A stretch of 15,369 nt of DNA, taken from assembly GCA_003140115.1 (NCBI GenBank), contig PLIQ01000357.1, forward strand, positions 18,155 to 33,523, read 5' to 3'. Positions 1 to 5,782 of this stretch are shown in pieces. The notes under the pieces are model-generated. The model ran no database searches. It was not told where the DNA came from and was given only the letters and a program-made list of their open reading frames with translations. Source of the DNA: Actinomycetota bacterium (GTDB lineage Bacteria; Actinomycetota; Actinomycetes; Streptosporangiales; Streptosporangiaceae). The position numbers were made by a program, and so were the translations under genes. The stretch's first letter is position 1. Every line of letters begins with the position of its first letter.

Positions 1-2
1 CA

Positions 3-425
3 CTGTGGACCCTGACCCATCACGAGGACTTCGCCCGGGCGTTCGTGCCGTTGCTTGGGCACGCACGGACCTTGGGCGAGGCGATTCACATCACCTCCGA
101 CGACGTGCTGACCTGGAACTATATCGCGGACTCCCTGGCCGCCGCGCTCGGCGTGACCGCCCGGCTGGTGCACGTGCCCTCGGATGCGATCGCGGTGGCC
201 GAGCCGGAGTGGGGCGCCGGGCTGCTGGGCGACAAGGCGCACTCGATGATCTTCGACAACGCCAAGGTGCGCCGCCTCGTGCCAGGCTGGCGGGCGGTGA
301 TGCCGTTCGAGCGCGGGGCCCAGGAGATCGCGGACTGGTACCTGGCCGATCCGGCCCGGCAGGTCATGGACGTCGGCCTGGACACGGTAATGGACAAGCT
401 CGCGGCCACCTGGTCGCTTCGCTGA
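3..425 (+). CDS. NAD-dependent epimerase/dehydratase, C-terminal part (5' truncated by window edge)
   Basis: This is the C-terminal 140 residues of an extended short-chain dehydrogenase/reductase (nucleoside-sugar epimerase type). The reading frame is open from base 3, so the Rossmann NAD-binding domain lies upstream of the window. Visible features are EAIHITSDDVLTWNYIADSLA, typical of the substrate-binding half of these enzymes where 'H(I/V)(T/A)SDE.LTW' follows the catalytic core, then a GLLGDKAHSMIFDNAKVRR segment and a C-terminal helix ERGAQEIADWYLADP. The glycine-rich NAD motif and the catalytic YxxxK are not visible. The TGA stop shares one base with the ATG of the next gene (TGATG), so the two are probably translationally coupled. 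The substrate cannot be told from this fragment. Family assignment is fairly sure; the specific role is not known. Confidence 0.8.
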   Translation: MWTLTHHEDFARAFVPLLGHARTLGEAIHITSDDVLTWNYIADSLAAALGVTARLVHVPSDAIAVAEPEWGAGLLGDKAHSMIFDNAKVRRLVPGWRAVMPFERGAQEIADWYLADPARQVMDVGLDTVMDKLAATWSLR

Positions 426-1441
426 TGCGGTCGGCGCAGGACGTCCTCGCGGTCGCCCGGGAGCTGGCCGACGAGATGCTGTTCCCGGACGCGATGCGGG
501 TGGACCGTCTGGACGTGCTCCCGGCGGCGTACCTCGACGCATTCGCGGTGGCCGGCCTGTACGGCGCGCCCGCGCCCGCCGACGCGGGCGGACTTGGGCT
601 GGACCTGCGCCAGCTCAGCAATGTGGTCGAGGAACTGGCCAGCGGCTGCCTGGCCGCGGCGTTCGTCTTGATCCAGCATTTCCGGCTGGTCACGACGCTG
701 GCCGCGGACGGCGCGCCCGCCGTGCTCCGCGACCGGTGGCTCGCCTCCGCGTGCCAGGGCCGGACCCGCGGCGGCATCGCGCTCATCGGGCTCATCCCGG
801 GACCGCCGCTGCTACGCGCCGAGCCCGTCGCGGGCGGTTGGCGGCTGGACGGAACGGCCCCCTGGGTAACCGGCTGGGGACTGATCGACCTGGTCCAGGT
901 GGTGGCACGCGGCCCGGACGACACCGTGGTGACCCTGGTCATGGACGCCGCCGCCCAGCCCGGGCTGGCCGTGACCCGTCAGCGGCTCGCCGCCGTCGAC
1001 GCCGCCGTCACGGTCCGGCTCAGCTTCGAGGGCGTGCTGATCCCGCCGGAACGTTTCGTCGACCAGGCGCCGTTCGACCCGGCCGTCAGCGTGCAGCCAA
1101 CCGGGCTTCGGCTCAACGGATCGCTGGCGCTGGGCGTGGCCCGCCGGTGCACTCGGCTGCTCGGCCCCAGCCCGCTCGACGAGGAGGTGACCGCCTGCCG
1201 GGAACGCCTGGATGCAGCGCTCGGGGCCGACCCCGGGCCGATGACGCTGGCCCGCGCGGCCGCCTCGGAGCTGGCCCTGCGCGCGGCCGCGGCGCTGACC
1301 GTCCGGAACGGAGCCAACTCGATCACCGTCGACCAGCACCCGCAGCGGCTCGCGCGCGAGGCGCTGTTCCTGCTGGTGTTCGGGTCGCGACCGGGGATCA
1401 AGACCGCCCTCCTGAACCAGCTCGGCGCGGTGCCCGGCTAG
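425..1441 (+). CDS. Short acyl-CoA dehydrogenase-like flavoprotein
   Basis: A 338-residue protein of the acyl-CoA dehydrogenase (ACAD) flavoprotein superfamily. The N-terminal helical domain (about 1-110) contains GLYGAPAPADAGGLGLDLRQ and VVEELASGC, the usual ACAD entry helices. The middle beta domain (about 115-215) has GGWRLDGTAPWVTGWG, the counterpart of the canonical G.(W/Y).L.G.K.(W/F)(V/I)T signature, then LSFEGVLIPPER. The C-terminal helical part (about 225-338) is short. Typical members are 380-400 residues and end in an IYEGT-like segment, which is absent here; the protein ends in LVFGSRPGIKTALLNQL. I chose the ATG at 425 because it overlaps the upstream stop and the homology starts directly after it. 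Probable role: FAD-dependent alpha,beta-dehydrogenation or a related oxidation. Substrate and full activity are uncertain given the short C-terminus. Confidence 0.75.
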   Translation: MRSAQDVLAVARELADEMLFPDAMRVDRLDVLPAAYLDAFAVAGLYGAPAPADAGGLGLDLRQLSNVVEELASGCLAAAFVLIQHFRLVTTLAADGAPAVLRDRWLASACQGRTRGGIALIGLIPGPPLLRAEPVAGGWRLDGTAPWVTGWGLIDLVQVVARGPDDTVVTLVMDAAAQPGLAVTRQRLAAVDAAVTVRLSFEGVLIPPERFVDQAPFDPAVSVQPTGLRLNGSLALGVARRCTRLLGPSPLDEEVTACRERLDAALGADPGPMTLARAAASELALRAAAALTVRNGANSITVDQHPQRLAREALFLLVFGSRPGIKTALLNQLGAVPG

Positions 1442-1659
1442 TTTGCCCGGGTGCCTGACCTGGTCGATGGCGCACCGTACCAGCAAGAGAGCCCGTGACG
1501 CGACTGCCCGGGGCTGCGAGTCGGGTGTGCCAGTTCGCGCTGCGGGTAACTGCCGCCTCGAGGCCCGCCGTCCCCTCAGCCCCGTCCGGCTGCCGCCACG
1601 CCCCGGCCATCCCTCCTCGCCACCCCCAGGCGCCCCATAAAAAGCGGAGCATCCGGCTT

Positions 1660-1691
1660 CCGTGGTGAGTCCAAGGCCTTGGGCTCAACGG
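1660..1691. repeat. Near-perfect inverted repeat (32 bases)
   Basis: The core 1671-1682 is the perfect 12-base palindrome CCAAGGCCTTGG. It is extended by TGAGT (1666-1670) against GCTCA (1683-1687), with one T.G pair, then by CCGT (1660-1663) against ACGG (1688-1691) after a two-base bulge (GG, 1664-1665). It could be a dyad operator or a stem-loop. The T.G pair is tolerated as a wobble only in + strand RNA. No T-run follows, so it is not a standard intrinsic terminator. Confidence 0.55.
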
Positions 1692-1814
1692 CCCCGGGGC
1701 GCACCGGATACGCTGCGGACTCCGGATCCACCGCACCAGGCGAGCCGCCACGCGACCACCGTGGTACCAGTGAGCCGCTCCTGACTCAGCCGTCTCACCC
1801 CGTGACCGTTTACG

Positions 1815-1890
1815 CGGGAGGGTTCGGGCTTACGGGAGGCCCGGGCGGTCTATGGTGCACAAACCGCTCCCGCAAGCCCGAGCACTCCCG
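1815..1890. repeat. Long nested imperfect hairpin (76 bases), possible structured RNA
   Basis: Successive stems nest in register: CGGGAG 1815-1820 with CTCCCG 1885-1890; a G.A mismatch; GTT 1822-1824 with AGC 1881-1883 (one wobble); CGGGCTT 1825-1831 with AAGCCCG 1874-1880; an A.C mismatch; CGGGAG 1833-1838 with CTCCCG 1867-1872. Above a seven-base bulge, CGGT 1846-1849 pairs with ACCG 1863-1866, closing a 13-base loop. The outer and inner stems use the same six-base sequence. The pairing is too long and ordered to look like a chance match. Its function is unknown: ncRNA, bidirectional processing or termination element, or a remnant repeat. Confidence 0.6.
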
Positions 1891-2046
1891 GATCTTGACG
1901 CCGGGCCGGCGGAGCGACCGCTGTCCGCGGCCTCAATAATCAGCCGACGGCCGAGGCGGGCACTTCCGGACCTGGCATGCAGCACTGGGTTTGCCCGGAA
2001 ACTCCACTAGGCAACCGAGACGCCCAGCCCGCGAATCCCGGGTGCC

Positions 2047-2853
2047 TCAGGCGCAGATCAGGCAGCCGCTGTGGCTGGTGTCCTGGAACGGGGCGCCGGA
2101 ACCAGCCGGGAGCCTGCTCGTCACCGCCTGCACCAGCCGGTCCGGGTCGGCGAACTGGCTGGCCACGGACATGCTCCGGACGTAAGCCGCGACCGGTTCC
2201 GCGTCCGGCAGCATGAGCGTGGTCTGGAAGTCGTACCTGGTCACGGACGTGAACACGCGCCGCAGCAGGATCTCGCCCCGGTCCAGGTCGAACCGGTCGC
2301 TGACCATCGGCACCGGGTCGTGGCCGAGGCTGGCCAGTGCCGCCGTGATGAGCTGGCGCAGTTCCTGGTGGTGATCGTGGCCATTGAGGCCGACCACCAG
2401 TCGGCCGCCGGACCGGGTGATCCGGCGCAGCTCGCGAACCGCGAGCTCCGGGCGGGGCACGTGATACAGCATGTGCATGGCCAAGGTCAGGTCAGCGCAC
2501 CCGTCGCGGAGCGGCAGGGCGCTCGCATCGGCCCCGAGCAGGGCGGGAGCGCCCTGACCGGCGTCCCGCACCCGCTGCCGCGCCGCGCGCAGCATGCCCG
2601 GCGACAGGTCCGCGCCAATGAGGTGCACGGCATACCCACGGCGCGCCAGCTCGGCCAGGTAGAGGCCGTTGCCGCAGCCTATGTCGGCGACCACCTCCGC
2701 ACCGCGGCCGGCCGGGAGGGCTAGGTCCAGCACGCGCCCGATCAGGTCCACCGGCGGCTGCTGGTAGGCGTAGATGGACTGCCGCGCGGTCAGGTTGGCG
2801 TCCGTCCGGTACTGGACGTCGCGCAGGAACGACCTGTCCGCCCACAGCTCCAT
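2047..2853 (-). CDS. Class I SAM-dependent methyltransferase
   Basis: A 268-residue Rossmann-fold methyltransferase. Motif I is VVADIGCGNGLYLAELA (about 54-70), the acidic end of beta-2 is LIGADLSPGM (78-87), and DASALPLRDGCADLTLAMHMLYHV (109-132) matches the methyltransferase type 11 pattern, followed by GGRLVVGLNG (149-158). The protein ends in a CxxC (Cys264, Cys267) followed only by alanine. I chose the ATG at 2853 because it shares one base with the stop of the upstream monooxygenase gene (TGATG). A longer in-frame extension to 3012 would only read the upstream gene in another frame. It is the last gene of the ECF42 operon, so it is probably co-transcribed with the heme monooxygenase-like gene. 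The methyl acceptor is unknown; a small molecule is more likely than nucleic acid. No U-tract terminator is seen downstream. Confidence 0.85.
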   Translation of the reverse strand: MELWADRSFLRDVQYRTDANLTARQSIYAYQQPPVDLIGRVLDLALPAGRGAEVVADIGCGNGLYLAELARRGYAVHLIGADLSPGMLRAARQRVRDAGQGAPALLGADASALPLRDGCADLTLAMHMLYHVPRPELAVRELRRITRSGGRLVVGLNGHDHHQELRQLITAALASLGHDPVPMVSDRFDLDRGEILLRRVFTSVTRYDFQTTLMLPDAEPVAAYVRSMSVASQFADPDRLVQAVTSRLPAGSGAPFQDTSHSGCLICA

Positions 2854-3179
2854 CAGCCCGAGGATCCGCCAGCGACCTCGTAAGACCACAGCTCGCTGCT
2901 GATGCCGACCGGAGACCCCGCCGGACCGCCTGCCCGCTCGGCCGCCGAACGGTGCCCGTGCCCGAACGCCGGGGACTGCATCCAGGCCTGGAACGCTTCT
3001 TCGTCTCGCCATCGGGTCACCACCAGCCAGGTGGTGCGCTCGTCGGTCGGCTTGAGCAGCTCGAACCCCTCGAATCCGTCCTGGTTGTCCACCGCGCCGG
3101 CCCGCGCGGCGAACCTCCGGGCGAGCTCGTCGCCACTGTCGGCGGGCACGGTAATCGCGTTAATCCTCACCACGGTCAT
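2853..3179 (-). CDS. MhuD-like heme-degrading monooxygenase (ABM domain)
   Basis: A 108-residue single-domain protein of the antibiotic biosynthesis monooxygenase (ABM, dimeric alpha-beta barrel) fold. It closely resembles mycobacterial MhuD (Rv3592), which breaks down heme to release iron. With Met1 at 3179, the segments VVRINAITVPA, GFEGFELLKP, VVTRW and EEAFQAW line up with MhuD as I recall it. Asn7 and Trp66 fall at the same numbers as the MhuD active-site residues. The AFGHGHR segment (71-77) supplies a histidine (74 or 76) for the proximal heme ligand, one residue shifted. The upstream ATG at 3191 is in frame and would add four residues; neither start has a strong ribosome binding site, so homology decides. 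The gene follows the sigma gene after about 35-47 bases and overlaps the methyltransferase start. Another ABM oxidation is the alternative. Confidence 0.75.
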   Translation of the reverse strand: MTVVRINAITVPADSGDELARRFAARAGAVDNQDGFEGFELLKPTDERTTWLVVTRWRDEEAFQAWMQSPAFGHGHRSAAERAGGPAGSPVGISSELWSYEVAGGSSG

Positions 3180-3226
3180 GTCCACGATCATGCCAGCACA
3201 CGGCCGACCTTTGGTCCGGCCCGGCG

Positions 3227-4501
3227 TTACCCGGCCTGCTGGGCGGCGGCATGCCGGGCGGCGGCCTGTAGCCGCGCGGCCTGGACGGCCAGGTAGCGGC
3301 GTTCGGGCAGGCTGGTCGCGCGCCGCGCCGCCTCCAGGTAGTCCGCGGTGGCCGCGGACCGGTCGCCGGCCCGTTCCCGTAGGTGCGCCCGGGCGGCCAG
3401 CAGGCGATGGTGCCGCGCCATCCGCTTGTCCGCGGCCAGCTCGGCCAGCACCCGCAGCCCCGCCTCCGGTCCGTGCACCATGCCGACCGCCACGGCGCGG
3501 TTGAGCGTGGTGAACGGGTTGGGCGCGAACCGCTCCAGCAGGTCGTACAGCGAGAGGATCTGCGGCCAGTCGGTGTCGGCCATGGTCGCGGCCTCGTCAT
3601 GGACCGCCGCGATGGCCGCCTGCAGCTGGTAAGGACCGGGCTCGCCGTGCGGCAGTACCTCGCTGACCAGCGCGGTGCCCTCGGCGATCTGCTCCCGGTC
3701 CCACTGCTGCCGGTCCTGCTCGGCCAGCGGCACCAGCGAGCCGTCCGGCAGCGTCCGGGCCGCCCGCCGCGCGTCGGTCAGCAGCATCAGCGCCAGCAGG
3801 CCCGCCACCTCGCTGTTCTCCGGAATCAGCCGACGCAGCCAGCGAGTGAGCCTGATGGCCTCCCGCGACAGTGCGGGCAGGGTCAGCTCCTCCCCGTCGC
3901 TGGCGGTATAGCCCTCGTTGAAGACCAGGTACAGCACGTGCAGCACCGCGTGGAGCCGTTCGGTTCGCTCCGCCCCGGCCGGCAGGCTGAAGTCGAAGCC
4001 ATTCGACTTGATCGTCTGCTTGGCCCGGCTGATCCGTTGCGCCATCGTCGCTTCCGGCACGCCGAACGCCGCGGCGATCTGCATCGTGCTGAGCCCGCCG
4101 ACCGCCCGCAGAGTCAGCGCGATCTGGCTGGGCGCGGACAGCTCCGGGTGGCAGCAACCGAACAGCAGGGCCAGCGAGTCGTCGCGGTCCATGGGCTCGG
4201 CGTCGGCCGGGCGGCCGAGCAGTTCGGACTGCGGGGTGGCCACCGCGATCAGTTCCTCCCGGGTCCGCCGCGACTGCTCGCTGCGTACCTGGTCCATCAG
4301 GCGGCGCGAGCCGACCGTGATCAGCCAGCCGCGCGGGTTCTCCGGTATCCCGTCGGCCGGCCACTGCACGGCCGCCGCGAGCAGCGCCTCCTGGCTGGCG
4401 TCCTCGCACAGGTGAAACTGCCCGTACCGGCGCACCAGCGCGCCGAGGACCTGCGGCGCCAGTTCCCGCAGCAGATCCTCGACGCCCCGGTCCCCGGTCA
4501 C
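3227..4501 (-). CDS. ECF42-type RNA polymerase sigma factor with long C-terminal extension
   Basis: A 424-residue ECF sigma factor. Region 2 lies at about 8-80 (EDASQEALLAAA, PRGWLITVGSRRLMDQVR) and region 4 at about 110-166 (LTLRAVGGLSTMQIAAAFGVPEATMAQRISRAK, a helix-turn-helix). A C-terminal extension of about 250 residues includes YLVFNEGY (191-198) and FTTLNRAVAV (330-339). This extension and the adjacent DGPF gene are hallmarks of group ECF42, in which the extension, rather than a classic anti-sigma factor, is reported to control activity. No anti-sigma gene is present here. The GTG start overlaps the DGPF stop by four bases (GTGA), so translation is coupled. It probably drives its own operon from the TGTCGA/CGAC promoter at 4908-4934. 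Its activating signal is unknown. Confidence 0.95.
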   Translation of the reverse strand: MTGDRGVEDLLRELAPQVLGALVRRYGQFHLCEDASQEALLAAAVQWPADGIPENPRGWLITVGSRRLMDQVRSEQSRRTREELIAVATPQSELLGRPADAEPMDRDDSLALLFGCCHPELSAPSQIALTLRAVGGLSTMQIAAAFGVPEATMAQRISRAKQTIKSNGFDFSLPAGAERTERLHAVLHVLYLVFNEGYTASDGEELTLPALSREAIRLTRWLRRLIPENSEVAGLLALMLLTDARRAARTLPDGSLVPLAEQDRQQWDREQIAEGTALVSEVLPHGEPGPYQLQAAIAAVHDEAATMADTDWPQILSLYDLLERFAPNPFTTLNRAVAVGMVHGPEAGLRVLAELAADKRMARHHRLLAARAHLRERAGDRSAATADYLEAARRATSLPERRYLAVQAARLQAAARHAAAQQAG

Positions 4502-4857
4502 ACGTTCGGCTTGGCCTCATGCGGGACCGGCCAGAACTCCACCGGTTCCACGTCCGCCCACGGCATGTCCGCCGCGATCTGCAGCGCCCGCTCCTCGGTG
4601 TCGCAGTCGAGCAGGTAGAAGCTCGCCATGTACTCCTTGGTCTCCAGGTAGGGCCCGTCGGTCACGGCCGGCAGCCCGTTCTCCCGGCGCACCAGCTTGG
4701 CCTCTGCCGCGTCGGCCAGCCCGTAGGCGCCGATCAGCTCGCCGGTCGCCTGGTACTTACGGTTGAACGCGTCCTGCTTGGCGATGGCCTCCGGCCATTC
4801 CTCCGGAAGCGAGGCCCACTTCTCCTGGTTGCCGTAGATCATCAGCAAGTACTTCAT
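4498..4857 (-). CDS. YCII/DGPF-domain protein, partner of ECF42
   Basis: A 119-residue single-domain YCII-related (DGPF) protein. It begins MKYLLMIYGN, typical of the family, and carries the name-giving motif as DGPY (67-70) inside AVTDGPYLETKEYMASFYLLD, then a WADVEPVEFWPV C-terminal strand. DGPF genes are the standard neighbours and usual targets of ECF42 sigma factors; their biochemical role is not established. The start is supported by AGGGGA eight bases upstream of the ATG. The stop overlaps the sigma GTG by four bases. The gene is first in the operon behind a predicted ECF42 promoter, so its product level should follow sigma activity. The family call is firm; the function is unknown. 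Confidence 0.93.
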   Translation of the reverse strand: MKYLLMIYGNQEKWASLPEEWPEAIAKQDAFNRKYQATGELIGAYGLADAAEAKLVRRENGLPAVTDGPYLETKEYMASFYLLDCDTEERALQIAADMPWADVEPVEFWPVPHEAKPNV

Positions 4858-4907
4858 CGTCGTCCCCTTCGCCCTCGCGCACCCCGTCGGCGCGCTCTTA
4901 CCACCGG

Positions 4908-4934
4908 GTCGGAGCCGCCGACCGATCCTCGACA
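4908..4934 (-). promoter_or_regulatory. Predicted ECF42-dependent promoter of the DGPF-sigma operon
   Basis: On the minus strand, TGTCGA (4934-4929) is followed by a 17-base spacer and CGAC (4911-4908). This matches the motif reported for Streptomyces ECF42 promoters (TGTCGA in the -35 region, CGA/TC in the -10 region) as I recall it. It lies about 50 bases upstream of the DGPF start codon, a normal leader distance, and implies positive autoregulation. The motif match is seen; activity is inferred. Confidence 0.75.
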
Positions 4935-4983
4935 TGGCACGATCATTATCCGCTGAACACTCGCCGACGAAGGGGACCGAGCC

Positions 4984-5763
4984 ATGACCGACTATCCGGC
5001 CGCGATCACCACGGTGAACCACGTCGAGCCGGTGCCGCGGCGCATCCGGGCCTTCCTCGGCGGCGAGCAGGTGCTGGACACCACCCGGGCGCTGTACGTC
5101 TGGGAATGGCCGAACTACCCGCAGTACTACATCCCGCTGGCCGACGTGCGCCAGGATCTGCTGGACCCCGAAGGGCACAATCAGCAGACCGGCCGCGGCG
5201 TCGTGGCGCTGCACGGGCTCCGCGTCGGAGACCTGCACCGGCCGCGGGCCGCCCGGGTCCTCGCCGAATCGCCCATCGCCGGGCTGAGCGGCACCGTGCG
5301 CTTCGACTGGGCCGCGATGGATTCGTGGTTCGAGGAGGACGAGCAGGTGTTCGTCCATCCGCGCAGTCCCTACACCCGGGCCGACGCGCTGCGCTCCAAC
5401 CGGTCGGTCCGCGTGGAGTTGGACGGAGTCGTGCTCGCCGACGCGTGCTCGCCGGTGATGGTCTTCGAGACCGGCCTGCCCACTCGCTACTACCTGAGCC
5501 GCACCGACGTCGACTTCGCGCACCTGATCCCCACCGATACCGTGACCGCGTGTCCGTACAAGGGCACGACCAGCGGCTACTGGTCCGTCCGGGCGGGCGG
5601 TACCGTCCATCCCGACCTGGCCTGGAGCTATGACTTCCCGACCCGCCAGCTGCTGCCCATCGCCGGGATGATCGCCTTCTACAACGAGAAGGTCGACGTC
5701 ATCCTGGACGGGCAGCGCCTGGAGCGGCCCCAGACCCACTTCTTCGCGTCCGACCGGGCTTAG
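4984..5763 (+). CDS. Tandem DUF427-domain protein
   Basis: A 259-residue protein built from two DUF427 domains (COG2343 type). The first spans about 20-130 (AFLGGEQVLDTTRALYVWEWPNYPQYYIPLADV). The second spans about 138-245 (RSVRVELDGVVLADACSPVMVFETGLPTRYYL, then TACPYKGTTSGYWSV and MIAFYNEKVDVILDG). The second copy keeps the family's conserved CPYKG and FYNEKVD segments; the first lacks a CPYKG, so it may be a structural copy. The start is supported by AAGGGGA seven bases before the ATG. It is divergent from the ECF42 operon and convergent with egtD, with a 19-base gap. No signal peptide or membrane segment is present. The biochemical role of DUF427 is unknown to me. It could be co-controlled from the shared 126-base divergent region, but no ECF42 motif faces it. 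Confidence 0.88.
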   Translation: MTDYPAAITTVNHVEPVPRRIRAFLGGEQVLDTTRALYVWEWPNYPQYYIPLADVRQDLLDPEGHNQQTGRGVVALHGLRVGDLHRPRAARVLAESPIAGLSGTVRFDWAAMDSWFEEDEQVFVHPRSPYTRADALRSNRSVRVELDGVVLADACSPVMVFETGLPTRYYLSRTDVDFAHLIPTDTVTACPYKGTTSGYWSVRAGGTVHPDLAWSYDFPTRQLLPIAGMIAFYNEKVDVILDGQRLERPQTHFFASDRA

Positions 5764-5782
5764 GCCAGGCCCGGCCGGACGC

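Larger units (their letters stand above)
1442..2046. other. Convergent intergenic region without a convincing gene
   Basis: These 605 bases separate the + strand dehydrogenase gene from the end of the - strand methyltransferase gene. Short open frames exist on both strands, but none has a ribosome binding site, a recognisable domain or composition like the neighbours. It contains a C-rich tract (about 1564-1636), an AT-rich spot (ATAAAAAG near 1637), a 32-base near-palindrome (1660-1691) and a long nested hairpin (1815-1890). No U-tract terminator follows either flanking gene. No tRNA T-arm or CCA end was found. A small structured RNA is possible but unproven. Confidence 0.6.

Noticed and set aside
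1679..1939. 86-codon open frame starting TTG in the convergent gap
   Set aside because: No ribosome binding site, no recognisable sequence, and it runs through the long hairpin; coding is unlikely.
1981..2046. Possible tRNA-like or terminator structure near the methyltransferase stop
   Set aside because: No T-arm consensus, no full cloverleaf and no T-run; the short CCCG/CGGG pairing is expected by chance at this GC.
3383..4618. 411-codon open frame on the + strand opposite the sigma gene
   Set aside because: It lies fully antisense to the clearly recognisable ECF42 gene, is rich in Arg/Gln/Pro as expected for an out-of-frame GC-rich reading, and shows no domain.
4937..4960. GGATAATG on the minus strand as a housekeeping -10 for the DGPF operon
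   Set aside because: No -35 at a suitable distance, and the ECF42 motif explains the operon better.
4858..5739. Long in-frame N-terminal extension of the DGPF protein
   Set aside because: The family begins at MKYLL, an AGGGGA site precedes that ATG, and the extension reads antisense through the DUF427 gene.
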